Shown piece after piece: positions 7,977 to 15,500 of a stretch of 21,448 nucleotides of DNA (positions are counted from its first letter, which is position 1; every line of letters starts with the position of its first letter). Source of the stretch: an uncultured Planctomycetota bacterium (GTDB lineage: Bacteria; Planctomycetota; SZUA-567; JAFGNG01); contig CAMZKK010000042.1 in assembly GCA_947311175.1 (NCBI GenBank), positions 1 to 21,448 on the forward strand, in the 5' to 3' direction. A program made the translations under genes and the position numbers. Below the pieces are notes generated by a model, which was not told the origin of the DNA, made no database searches, and saw nothing but the letters and a program-made list of their open reading frames with translations.

Positions 7977-9275
7977 TTATTTTTGTTCCCATTTTTTTAG
8001 CTGCATAACTTTTCCTAGTGTACTGCCAGAGGCAATTTCACTTTTAATTCTTTTTTCCATTTCAAAGACATCTTGAGCACGGTTGGCATATTCAGTTGCC
8101 TTTGCCTTTTCTATACTGACGACTCCCGAGTCATCGGCAACAATCCAATCTCCGGTAGAAATAGTTCTTCCTCCGGCTTGCACGCTAACCCCTATTTCAC
8201 CCAGCCCTTTTGGTTCTCCGGCATTTGGTCCAACGCAACAGGCAAATACAGGCAAACCTATTTCTTTGATTTCGTCAATGTCACGGACTTGACCATATAC
8301 AATCACTCCGGCAAGTTTACGAAGTTTTGCACTTTGCGTTGCACATCCTCCCCAAACTGCAGGACCGATGCCACCGGTATCAATAAATAAAATATCTCCT
8401 TCTTCTGCCATATCAATAGCTTCGACAGGTTTTGCCCAGTCACCGGCAACAGATTTGACTGTTAATACCTTACCTACTGCTTTTAGCCCGGGAATGATAC
8501 TTCTTACGCCATTGATTGTTCCTCCTCGATGCATTGCATCGCTGAGATTGCATGATGATACCTTGCTCAATATTTGGCGAATATCATTTTCGCCACCTCG
8601 ATTGAATAAATCGCTTTTAATCGCTTTGTTTTCGGTTATTGCTTTTTTGATTTGTTTGGTTGCCTCTGTTGCGTCGGTTGATTTGGTTAATGCTCCGCCA
8701 ACAATCAAGATGCTTGCCCCGGCTTCAATCATCTTGGGGGCTGATTCGCTATTGATTCCACCGGCAACAGCAACTGGAATATTGACCGCATTTGCAACAT
8801 CTTTGAGTGTTTTGTAGATGTCTAGTCCAGCCATTTGCTCATCAATCGGCAGGTGAACTCCAACATAATCTACCCCCATCTTTTCTACCTCAGCAGCCCG
8901 AGCTGCAGGATTAGGAAGATTTATGGTATCTATGTAAATTTTACAGCCATAGCTTTTTGCCGCTTCAACCCCTTGGGCAATTGTTGAGTCAGATGCCGCT
9001 CCAAGAATAACCACAATGTCTGCACCAGCCTTAGCCGCTGCCTCAACCTCTCCACGACCTGCATCCATAGTTTTCATATCGGCAATGACGGTAGCGTTGG
9101 GGAATTTTTCTCGAAGTTGACGGACTGAGTCCAATCCTTCGGTTTTGATTAATGGGGTTCCAGCTTCAATCCATTCAGCACCACCAAGGATTGCTTCTTC
9201 TGCAAGCTTGATTGCCCGAGAAGTTTCTACAAAATCAAGAGCTGCTTGAATTACTGGGAATTCTGTTTTTTTCAT
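7977..9275 (-). CDS. Fused 3-hexulose-6-phosphate synthase-like / RraA-like aldolase protein
   Basis: The 432-residue protein has two enzyme-type domains. Residues about 5-215 match the HPS/KGPDC branch of the orotidine-decarboxylase superfamily, with catalytic-type Asp14 and the DxKxxD signature D66-M-K68-T-M-D71. Residues about 228-425 match the RraA / HMG-CHA aldolase fold, with 'GDILFIDTGGIGPAVWGG' (293-310) and the GQVRD motif (Arg331, Asp332). Similar HPS-RraA fusions are known from archaea and some bacteria. HPS joins formaldehyde to ribulose 5-phosphate or runs in reverse. The RraA-like half may be an aldolase rather than an RNase E inhibitor. The start overlaps the queD stop as ATGA and has AAGGA upstream. 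Substrates cannot be fixed from sequence. Confidence 0.85.
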   Translation of the reverse strand: MKKTEFPVIQAALDFVETSRAIKLAEEAILGGAEWIEAGTPLIKTEGLDSVRQLREKFPNATVIADMKTMDAGRGEVEAAAKAGADIVVILGAASDSTIAQGVEAAKSYGCKIYIDTINLPNPAARAAEVEKMGVDYVGVHLPIDEQMAGLDIYKTLKDVANAVNIPVAVAGGINSESAPKMIEAGASILIVGGALTKSTDATEATKQIKKAITENKAIKSDLFNRGGENDIRQILSKVSSCNLSDAMHRGGTINGVRSIIPGLKAVGKVLTVKSVAGDWAKPVEAIDMAEEGDILFIDTGGIGPAVWGGCATQSAKLRKLAGVIVYGQVRDIDEIKEIGLPVFACCVGPNAGEPKGLGEIGVSVQAGGRTISTGDWIVADDSGVVSIEKAKATEYANRAQDVFEMEKRIKSEIASGSTLGKVMQLKKWEQK

Positions 9276-9661
9276 TTAATTATTTCCTTTGGTCCACGAG
9301 GAATGTAAGAAGCACTAGCGCGGTTAGATTCCCAAATTTGAACTCTTTCGATATGGACATTTTTGGATAGTTTCGGTTCAATCTCTTCGCAGATATATTT
9401 TGCGATATTTTCAGTTGTTGGGTTTATTTCATCAAACGGTTTTACTTCATTTAGATGCTTGTGATCAAGTTTTTCCATGACATCATTGATTAATGATTTT
9501 AAATCTTTGAAATCCATAACCATTCCAAGATTGTCAAGAACAGCACTTCTTACCTGAACCATAACCTTCCAGTTATGCCCATGCAGATTTTCACAAAGCC
9601 CACTATAGCCAACTAAACGATGAGCCGCAGCAAATTCTGCCTCAACAGCCAATTCGTACAT
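9272..9661 (-). CDS. queD: 6-carboxy-5,6,7,8-tetrahydropterin synthase (QueD/PTPS family)
   Basis: The 129-residue T-fold enzyme has the zinc ligands His14, His27 and His29 in AAAHRL...ENLHGHN, catalytic-type Cys23, the 'DHKHLN' motif (66-71) and 'WES' (110-112) for pterin binding. QueD makes 6-carboxy-tetrahydropterin from dihydroneopterin triphosphate in queuosine/7-deazaguanine synthesis; other pterin synthase roles in this family cannot be excluded. An ATG four codons upstream (9673) is in frame. The start at 9661 is preferred because AGG lies 6 bp before it, while the upstream ATG has only A/T sequence before it. The gene heads the long minus-strand block and overlaps hps-rraA by 4 bp. 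Confidence 0.88.
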   Translation of the reverse strand: MYELAVEAEFAAAHRLVGYSGLCENLHGHNWKVMVQVRSAVLDNLGMVMDFKDLKSLINDVMEKLDHKHLNEVKPFDEINPTTENIAKYICEEIEPKLSKNVHIERVQIWESNRASASYIPRGPKEIIK

Positions 9662-9681
9662 ATTATACCTCATTTAATAAT

Positions 9682-9709
9682 AAAAAAAGTTTCTGTATTA
9701 ACCAGAAAC
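9682..9709 (-). terminator. Terminator-like hairpin in the queD leader (possible attenuator)
   Basis: On the minus strand, GTTTCTG - GTTAATA - CAGAAAC forms a 7-bp stem and 7-base loop followed directly by seven T (9688-9682). This has intrinsic-terminator form and lies between the predicted queD promoter and its start codon, 20 bp before the ATG. The upstream gene already has a stronger terminator at 9937-9979, so this hairpin may regulate queD. No preQ1-type aptamer was recognised. Confidence 0.6.
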
Positions 9710-9727
9710 CAAGAACAATAAACAATA

Positions 9728-9755
9728 ATGATAATTATATCCAGTTGAATGTCAA
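9728..9755 (-). promoter_or_regulatory. Sigma70-type promoter of the queD block
   Basis: On the minus strand, TTGACA (9755-9750) is followed after 16 bp by TATCAT (9733-9728), five of six matches to the -10 consensus. It lies between repeat copy A and the terminator-like hairpin. It would give a leader of about 60 nt before queD. Confidence 0.6.
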
Positions 9756-9768
9756 TTTAATTAACAGC

Positions 9769-9935
9769 GAACAATTAACAATTAACAATGAAGGTGCTTT
9801 AGCTATCGCTAAAGGCGGTTTTTATAATTTGCATCTCTTGTATTTTTCTTTATTGCCAACACAAGCATCCAATGAGTAAATGAAAATATAGGATTTCATT
9901 AAATATCGATCGTAGAGTTTCCTTCATTGTTAATT
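9769..9935 (+). repeat. Dispersed inverted-end repeat, copy A (best preserved)
   Basis: The element is bounded by a perfect 15-bp inverted repeat, AATTAACAATGAAGG at 9780-9794 and CCTTCATTGTTAATT at 9921-9935. Extra AATTAAC units precede the left end. Inside are the hairpin CTTTAGC-TATC-GCTAAAG (9797-9814) and a right-end ATCGATCGTAGAG segment. Three further copies or parts occur at 3645, 14981 and 19951. No transposase is encoded. It lies in untranscribed-looking spacer between a terminator and the queD promoter. Confidence 0.85.
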
Positions 9936-9936
9936 A

Positions 9937-9979
9937 CACAAAAAGTGGGACACACAAAGCTTCTTTGTGTGTCCCACTT
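9937..9979 (-). terminator. Strong intrinsic terminator of the 792-residue protein gene
   Basis: A perfect 17-bp stem AAGTGGGACACACAAAG (9943-9959) / CTTTGTGTGTCCCACTT (9963-9979) with a 3-base loop is followed on the minus strand by TTTTTGTGT. It lies 22 bp after the gene's stop codon. Confidence 0.85.
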
Positions 9980-10001
9980 CCTTATTTGTACTATTCACTC
10001 T

Positions 10002-12380
10002 CTACCTATGTCTTTTCGCTTCCAACAAATTTGGAATAGCGATCGCAGCAATAATTGATATGGTAGTTGGTGAGATTAATGACGACGATTGACCGACACT
10101 GAATGGTAGCGGCCTGTGAATAATGGTGATAATACCGTCTTTTGTAATTCTTCCAGTTTTGATTTCTGGATAGAGGTGTCGATTTATGCAGTTGGCAGAT
10201 GGCAATTTATAAAATTTGAAGGTATTCAAAAATGTTTTTATAAGCTTTTGTTGTTGTCCAGGTATTCCTGCAAAGATTTTTTGAGTAAATGCTGTAATCG
10301 GATTATTTGCTATATGTGCGATTTTTTTGCCACCAAATGATGGTGCTGGCTTAAATGTGACTCCCTTATTTTGTAAATAGGTAGAGACAGTTTTTATTTC
10401 TTCACTGAATCTACTATTATTGAGCACCTTAGCATGACCATCTCGATAAAGCACACATCGGGTTCCGTCACTGTGTTGTTTGGCATCCCAAGCAATTATA
10501 TGGCTTGGACCTATTATTGAAGCAGCTTCTTTGCCAATATAAATATATCCACCACCACTTTCCGGGCAGGTGAATAGTCGGATATCGCCAACTATTCCTT
10601 CTCCATCCGTCCCATTTTTGTCTTGATAAAGGTTTTGTAGCGTTGCAGGCATTTTTCCATATCTGGTATCGTGGCTGTATAGAGCTATACATGTGCCAAT
10701 TTGCTTCATATTATTTAAGCATTTTGATTTATTAGCAGCCTGCCGTGAATTTTGTAGTGCAGGTAATAACATTCCAGCCATCATAGACATACCTGAAATG
10801 CCTGTCAAACCACCGCCGGTTGCTATTGTTAAGTGAGGACGTTTTGAATAAGACATTTCAAAACCTATTTTGTCTTTAACCTTAGAAATTGCGTGTTTAA
10901 AATTTGAATTATCGGTAATCCTTTTTGCTTTTCCGTTAATTGTATCGATAATCAAAGATACACCTTGTGGTCCAGCGGCAACGATTAGATACTTGTCAAC
11001 AATACCAATACTTGGCGTTATAATATTGCCAATTCTTACACCACTAATAATAACACCGTTATGGGTTTTAGTTAGTAAACCACCACCAATCTTTGATTTC
11101 GCCATGGCATCACCGCCAATCGTAAATCCCTTTGCCAGTGCATCTTGGATTTTGGTTTTATTATTAATTTTAAAAACGGCTGCAAAAGAATTTAAGCCAA
11201 AAAACGGTAAACCGCCAATAGATTCTGGATTAAGTGAGATTGTAACCATTTCGTCATCTAGACATTTTAATAAATCCTCTTCAGGATTAAAACCAATGTT
11301 GGCTGTTGCCATTTGTATCATTAGATTGATAGTATCTTCCTTGACACCACCGGCTAAGGCAGCTTTTCTTAGTTGAGAAGAAAGTTTACTGAGTTCAATT
11401 TTTCTTGCGTTGAATCCTGTTGCATCTGCAGGAATACAATTTAATAAATCTTTATCAACTTTCCATGCCATTTTGGTGGATAAATTTTTTGTTTTTGAAT
11501 AATCAATACCGATCCAATTTCGACTTTCAAATCCGGAGCCTGAAACTTTGATATTGCATGCTAGGGTGTTAATGTCGGTAAGTCCAAGAGCTTCAGCAAC
11601 AGCCTTTATCTTGGTAAATTCTTCAGAATCTTTTATTGGTAAGTTGTTGAATATATCCCATGCTCTTTTAATGTTGATAAATGCCAAATTCTTGCTACCT
11701 TGCCCAATAGCTTTAGTTGCTTTTATGTAACCATCGCTTGTTAAGAGAGATTTTTGGTCATCACTATTGAGGAAAGCAACTACTTGAGCTTCTTTGTTGC
11801 CAATTGAGAACATTAGCAGGTTGCCTTGATTTTTTAAAGCTATAAAAAGCTTTTTGCTGCGAATAATTATGGTTGAGTTTGGCTCTAAGTCCCAATTCTG
11901 TTGTAGTTGCGGTGGGGCATTACGCTTAATATCTGTTAAGAGGTTATTGATTAATGCCTTTGCCGAATCGCTGTCTTTTAGTTCGGCAATTCCTTTAATA
12001 CCAAAAACCTTATTCCCTACATCTATCTGTATACCAATGGCAATTCGTTTTTTGAAAATTGATAATAATTCTTTAGTTTTTAATTGGCTTCCTTGCCTCG
12101 TTAAAAAACCATCAGTCATTCCTAAGGCTTGAGTTAATTTGACTTTTGACTCGGCAAAGAATTCCTGAACTTCTTTTTCCAATAATATTTTACCAAATGC
12201 CGTATCTTTCCATCCCTTGCTGTCTGCGGAGACATTTTCTTCAACCATATATAAAATCGTATCGGCAGGAAAATATCTAGCCAACATTGTACTATCTGCT
12301 GCTTTACCACTATTTATACCCAAAATAAGGCAAACACAAATTCCATAAAAAGCTGTTTTCAGCAAACCCAATACCTTCAT
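10002..12380 (-). CDS. Large exported protein with internal and C-terminal pilin-like segments
   Basis: The 792-residue product has a signal peptide (about 1-27, ending GKAADS). Its N-terminal two thirds (about 30-520) has a 'YFPADTILYMVEENV...WKDTAFGKI' opening resembling secreted DUF3352-like proteins, but this is only a resemblance. Residues about 530-660 look like a whole pseudopilin of the PVC type without its leader: the helix MSMMAGMLLPALQNSRQAA (531-549), then 'KCLNNMKQIGTCIALY' (553-568), then a His636-X10-Asp647-Gly648 element close to the H-X9-DG motif. The very end (775-792, SIIAAIAIPNLLEAKRHR) is a second pilin-type helix and stops at once. AGGAG lies 6 bp before the ATG. Function is unknown; a role linked to a type II/IV secretion-type surface structure is a guess. 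Confidence 0.75.
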   Translation of the reverse strand: MKVLGLLKTAFYGICVCLILGINSGKAADSTMLARYFPADTILYMVEENVSADSKGWKDTAFGKILLEKEVQEFFAESKVKLTQALGMTDGFLTRQGSQLKTKELLSIFKKRIAIGIQIDVGNKVFGIKGIAELKDSDSAKALINNLLTDIKRNAPPQLQQNWDLEPNSTIIIRSKKLFIALKNQGNLLMFSIGNKEAQVVAFLNSDDQKSLLTSDGYIKATKAIGQGSKNLAFINIKRAWDIFNNLPIKDSEEFTKIKAVAEALGLTDINTLACNIKVSGSGFESRNWIGIDYSKTKNLSTKMAWKVDKDLLNCIPADATGFNARKIELSKLSSQLRKAALAGGVKEDTINLMIQMATANIGFNPEEDLLKCLDDEMVTISLNPESIGGLPFFGLNSFAAVFKINNKTKIQDALAKGFTIGGDAMAKSKIGGGLLTKTHNGVIISGVRIGNIITPSIGIVDKYLIVAAGPQGVSLIIDTINGKAKRITDNSNFKHAISKVKDKIGFEMSYSKRPHLTIATGGGLTGISGMSMMAGMLLPALQNSRQAANKSKCLNNMKQIGTCIALYSHDTRYGKMPATLQNLYQDKNGTDGEGIVGDIRLFTCPESGGGYIYIGKEAASIIGPSHIIAWDAKQHSDGTRCVLYRDGHAKVLNNSRFSEEIKTVSTYLQNKGVTFKPAPSFGGKKIAHIANNPITAFTQKIFAGIPGQQQKLIKTFLNTFKFYKLPSANCINRHLYPEIKTGRITKDGIITIIHRPLPFSVGQSSSLISPTTISIIAAIAIPNLLEAKRHR

Positions 12381-12453
12381 AATCTACTCCTGTCCTAAAA
12401 AATAATTGATAAGTAAAATAATTTCATGTTCCACAGATTTTATAATTACAGAA

Positions 12454-12480
12454 ATGATTTTATTTGCAAGGTAAAATCAT
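12454..12480 (-). terminator. Hairpin after the M20 peptidase gene
   Basis: A 9-bp perfect stem ATGATTTTA / TAAAATCAT with a 9-base loop lies 30 bp after the peptidase stop codon. On the minus strand it is followed by TTCTGTAATT, a weak U-tract. It may partly terminate transcription before the next gene. The rest of 12381-12510 is plain A/T-rich sequence. Confidence 0.4.
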
Positions 12481-12510
12481 AAATAACATTTAAACCTAAA
12501 TTTCGCTCCA

Positions 12511-13638
12511 TTATTTCGCTTGATGTGCTTTGATGATTTTGCGGTAAAGTTTTACCGACTTTTCTAATTCGGTAATCTCTATTGATTCGTCTTTGGTGTG
12601 GGCTGCTGAGGGTTTGCCCGGACCTATTACTATGCATGGGGTATCTTCGCAGTGCATAACTGCTCCATCGGTGGCAAATTGAACGCTGTTAAAATTATCG
12701 ATTCCGGTGGCTTTAGATATAAATTTAAACCAAGGGTGATTCTCGGAAATTTGAAACCCGGGGACAGCAAGATACGGTTTTTCAATCTCTATGTCCGAAA
12801 TTTCATGTAGCTTTTCAGATAGCTCAACCATAACATCATCGATTGATTCATCGGGAAGTATTCTTCTGTCTATATTTATTTCACATTTATCTGGCACTGA
12901 ATTTACCGCAGTTCCACCAGATATTGTGCCAACGCTGATTGTGCTGTTGCCTAATAATTTGTGTTTTGGTTTTTGGGCAAGCTCTTCGTTAAGCTCTTCG
13001 ATTAGGGATATTGCTTTTGCCATGCTGTAGACTGCATTCTTTCCTTTCTCAGGCATTGATGAATGTGATGCAATGCCGGATGTTTTGATAATTGTTCGTA
13101 GTACCCCCTTGTGAGTAGTTATTAGTTCAAGATTTGTTGGCTCGCCAATAACAATTCCTTTGATTTTATTTTGGTTGTTTTCTTTGAAAAATTTAGCACC
13201 GGCAAATCCGGTCTCTTCATCACAGGTAAAGAGGAGGATGATTGACGGACATTGTGGGTTTTCTTCTATTTCGTCAATCGCGGCAGCTATCATTGCAGCC
13301 ATTGAGCCTTTGGTGTCAGCAGTTCCTCTGCCAAACATTTTTTCATCTTTGATTTCGCCGGCAAATGGGTCAACACTCATTCCTTCAACCGGAACGGTAT
13401 CGAGGTGAGCGTTTAGACAGATAGCGTCACTGGTGCTACCTTGAAAGATTGCAGTGACATTAAATCTTCCAGGCAAGACTTCATCTTTTTTGACATTGAA
13501 TTTATGTTGGCTGAGATAATGTTCAAGCCATTCACTAAGTTTTCCTTCACCGGTAGTTTTGATTTCAGCCTTATCAAACCGTGGGTTCACACTGGGAATG
13601 GCAACTAAAGATTGTAAAAGCCCGCATACATTTATCAT
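12511..13638 (-). CDS. M20-family metallopeptidase (ArgE/DapE-type deacylase)
   Basis: The 375-residue two-zinc amidohydrolase has the family ligands in order: H78-L-D80 in LNAHLDTVP, Asp108 in GRGTADTKG, the Glu141-Glu142 pair in TCDEETG, and a C-terminal His in SAAHTKDE. This set fits acetylornithine deacetylase, succinyl-diaminopimelate desuccinylase or a related amidohydrolase. The exact substrate cannot be read from sequence. A dimerisation domain (about 175-285) with 'HKGVLRTIIKTSGIASHSS' is present. An in-frame TTG precedes the ATG by one codon. The ATG at 13638 is preferred because GAGAGAGG sits 7 bp before it. rpmB upstream has its own terminator, so this gene probably has its own promoter or depends on read-through. 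Confidence 0.88.
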   Translation of the reverse strand: MINVCGLLQSLVAIPSVNPRFDKAEIKTTGEGKLSEWLEHYLSQHKFNVKKDEVLPGRFNVTAIFQGSTSDAICLNAHLDTVPVEGMSVDPFAGEIKDEKMFGRGTADTKGSMAAMIAAAIDEIEENPQCPSIILLFTCDEETGFAGAKFFKENNQNKIKGIVIGEPTNLELITTHKGVLRTIIKTSGIASHSSMPEKGKNAVYSMAKAISLIEELNEELAQKPKHKLLGNSTISVGTISGGTAVNSVPDKCEINIDRRILPDESIDDVMVELSEKLHEISDIEIEKPYLAVPGFQISENHPWFKFISKATGIDNFNSVQFATDGAVMHCEDTPCIVIGPGKPSAAHTKDESIEITELEKSVKLYRKIIKAHQAK

Positions 13639-13661
13639 CAAAAAACCTCTCTCATAAAATA

Positions 13662-13704
13662 ATTATAAAAAAAAACCTTGTAAGATTAAACATACAAGGT
13701 TTTT
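13662..13704 (-). terminator. Intrinsic terminator of rpmB
   Basis: A 12-bp stem AAAAACCTTGTA / TACAAGGTTTTT (13671-13682, 13693-13704) with a 10-base loop is followed on the minus strand by further T residues (nine T in a row in total, then ATAATT). It lies 22 bp after the rpmB stop. Confidence 0.8.
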
Positions 13705-13725
13705 GTTGATTGAAATTTTCTTTTA

Positions 13726-13992
13726 CTAAGCCTTGGCGCTAAGATCTCTTTTTCCAACACTACCGGCTTTGGTGACTCGTCCAACCTTGATGCACTCGGT
13801 ACAAACCTTCATCCGAACAACTCCACCATTTTTGTTTAATGCTCTAATCTTTTGAATATTTGGAGAAAATGTTCTTGCTGTTTTTCCGGTAATCTTTTCA
13901 CCAGCTCCACCCTTTGCACGAGCGAGACCACGCCTAGCATATTTTCTTCCGAAAGATACGCCTTTACCACATATTTCACATACTTTGCTCAT
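13726..13992 (-). CDS. rpmB: 50S ribosomal protein L28
   Basis: The 88-residue basic protein has the L28 pattern. An N-terminal CEICGKG (Cys5, Cys8) and a later CTEC (Cys64, Cys67) form a four-cysteine zinc site. 'TARTFSPNIQKIRALN' (38-53) and 'VRMKVCTECIKVGRV' (59-73) are typical of the family. The four-Cys version is the zinc-binding form rather than the Cys-free form. Some bacteria switch between these under zinc limitation, but no second copy or Zur box is visible here. It is a single-gene unit with its own promoter and terminator. GGGAGC lies shortly before the ATG. Confidence 0.92.
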   Translation of the reverse strand: MSKVCEICGKGVSFGRKYARRGLARAKGGAGEKITGKTARTFSPNIQKIRALNKNGGVVRMKVCTECIKVGRVTKAGSVGKRDLSAKA

Positions 13993-14045
13993 CGTTTTGC
14001 TCCCATAATCTATTTAAAACATAATTATTTATCTAAGAAAATAAG

Positions 14046-14073
14046 AGTATGTCGGTTTCTTGTGAAATGTCAA
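14046..14073 (-). promoter_or_regulatory. Sigma70-type promoter of rpmB
   Basis: On the minus strand, TTGACA (14073-14068) is followed after 16 bp by CATACT (14051-14046), four of six matches to the -10 consensus. It lies about 54 bp before the rpmB start. The 16-bp spacing is the same as in the queD promoter. Confidence 0.6.
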
Positions 14074-14178
14074 GCGATTTTACTAGAATAAAACCTTTAT
14101 CGTTTGTTTACTTTTTTATAGACAACGAATTTCTTTGTCTTACAATTCGTTTATTAATAATAAATTTAGGAAATAATT

Positions 14179-14973
14179 ATGGCTATAAAGTCTGTATTAA
14201 AGGCAGGAGCTTATCAATTTAAGGCAAGTGCGGATATTGAGCATAATTTGGAAAAGATTTTAGCTGGGATAAATATAGCACAAGCCGAGGGTTTAGAGAT
14301 TGTTGCCTTTCACGAATGTGCACTAAGTGGTTATCCGGGAGTTGAAATTGAATCGGTTGATGGTATTGATAAAAATAAATTAATGCGTGCGGAAGAAGTT
14401 ATTTCTGAATCTGCTAGAAATAACAAAATTGATGTCGTTTACGGAACAACCACTTTTAAAGAAAAAAGTGCATATAATTCATTAGTCTATATTGACAGCA
14501 GTGGACAAAGAAGAGCATTATATTCAAAACGGGCAATGTATGGCGTAGATGATTTAAATTATGAATGTGGTGAAATCGGTGGGATTGTTGAGCATGGAAA
14601 GTTGACGATTGGCCTTCGGATTTGTTTTGAGTTTAGATTCCCTGAATATTTTCGAGAGTTGTTGGTTCGTAATGTTGATTTAGCAATTTGTTCTTTTAGT
14701 ATGGTGGGTAAAGATAACAAAAAATATCAAACCGCTAAGGCACACCTCATAAGCAGGGCAGCAGAAAATGGGATTTATTTATTGGCGGTTAATAACCTAA
14801 ATGGTGTCCAAAACTGCCCAACCTGTATCATTGATCCTGACGGAAACATCCTTGCCGACGCAGGCGATAAGGAAGGGCTGATTGCTACTAATATTAATAA
14901 ACCAAAATCAAATCCAATAAGAGGACAAATTTGCAAACAAGCAAGAAATCTTCATCCTGAATACCACAGTTAA
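14179..14973 (+). CDS. Carbon-nitrogen hydrolase (nitrilase superfamily)
   Basis: The 264-residue protein has the nitrilase catalytic triad: Glu46 in FHECALSGYP, Lys117 in YSKRAMYG and Cys149 in LRICFEFRFPE. The alpha-beta-beta-alpha order of the family is clear across its length, ending with a 'CIIDPDGNILADAGDKEGLI' segment. Members cleave amide or nitrile C-N bonds. The substrate here cannot be named; small-amidase or omega-amidase-like activity is possible. AGGAA lies 7 bp before the ATG. It stands alone on the plus strand, divergent from rpmB and convergent with rnhA, and ends 8 bp before a half copy of the dispersed repeat. Confidence 0.88.
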   Translation: MAIKSVLKAGAYQFKASADIEHNLEKILAGINIAQAEGLEIVAFHECALSGYPGVEIESVDGIDKNKLMRAEEVISESARNNKIDVVYGTTTFKEKSAYNSLVYIDSSGQRRALYSKRAMYGVDDLNYECGEIGGIVEHGKLTIGLRICFEFRFPEYFRELLVRNVDLAICSFSMVGKDNKKYQTAKAHLISRAAENGIYLLAVNNLNGVQNCPTCIIDPDGNILADAGDKEGLIATNINKPKSNPIRGQICKQARNLHPEYHS

Positions 14974-14980
14974 AGCAAAA

Positions 14981-15044
14981 TCTCATTAAATATCGCTCGT
15001 AGAGCTACCTTCATTGTTAATTTTTAATTGTTAATTGTTAACTG
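14981..15044 (+). repeat. Dispersed inverted-end repeat, half copy B (right end only)
   Basis: The segment matches the right end of copy A (ATTAAATATCG-TCGTAGAG, then CCTTCATTGTTAATT) and continues into tandem TTAATTG units. It also holds a small GCTC-GTA-GAGC palindrome. The left half is missing. It fills the gap between two convergent genes and covers the last codons and stop of rnhA (minus strand). Confidence 0.75.
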
Positions 15045-15476
15045 TTCCCTTGCTTCAACCGCAAGTTGGTCGGCTCTTTCATTTTCTGGGTGATTATTGT
15101 GTCCTTTTATCCAGTTCCATTCAATGACGTGGGCGTCTTTTGCTTGTAGTAGTCTTTGCCATAGGTCTTGATTTTTTACCGGTTTTTTGCTGGCAGTCAT
15201 CCACCCGTTTTTTTGCCATGAGCCTATCCAGTTTTTAACAAAAGCGTTATAAACATATTTGCTGTCGGTGGTGATAGAAACTTCGCAAGGGTATTTTAGC
15301 AATTCAAGAGCCTCAATAACTCCAAGCAGTTCCATCCTATTGTTGGTCGTGTCTAATACTCCGCCATTTATTTCTTTACGTTTCTCCGGGTTATGGCAAA
15401 TGATGATTGCACCCCAGCCACCAGGTCCGGGATTTCCGCTACAAGCACCATCGGTGTAGATTGAAATTCTTTGCAT
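15024..15476 (-). CDS. rnhA: Ribonuclease HI
   Basis: The 150-residue enzyme has all RNase H1 catalytic residues: Asp9 (YTDGAC), Glu49 (NRMEL), Asp71 (TTDSKYV), His126 (KGHNNHPEN) and Asp136 (ERADQLA). It degrades RNA in RNA-DNA hybrids. The basic-protrusion/handle-type segment 'WIGSWQKNGWMTASKKPV' (83-100) is present. AGGA lies before the ATG. The last seven residues, EQLTINN, and the stop codon are encoded by the end of repeat copy B. They lie beyond the conserved fold and are identical to the tail of the epimerase ending at 19974. It is the last gene after the FliG-like and lipoprotein genes, 24 bp downstream of the latter. Confidence 0.95.
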   Translation of the reverse strand: MQRISIYTDGACSGNPGPGGWGAIIICHNPEKRKEINGGVLDTTNNRMELLGVIEALELLKYPCEVSITTDSKYVYNAFVKNWIGSWQKNGWMTASKKPVKNQDLWQRLLQAKDAHVIEWNWIKGHNNHPENERADQLAVEAREQLTINN

Positions 15477-15500
15477 TTTATTCCTGTCTCTTTAAATCGG

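Noticed and set aside
9662..9667. TATAAT on the minus strand just before the queD start as a -10 box
   Set aside because: No -35-like sequence lies 16-18 bp upstream (only ACTTTT), and transcription from it would start within the queD coding sequence.
9661..9760. preQ1 riboswitch ahead of queD
   Set aside because: The leader has a terminator-like stem but lacks the short G/C-rich first stem and A-rich tail pattern of class I, and is too short for class II.
12446..12637. 63-codon minus-strand frame overlapping the end of the M20 peptidase gene
   Set aside because: It overlaps a well-supported gene in another frame and runs into A/T-rich spacer, with no domain.
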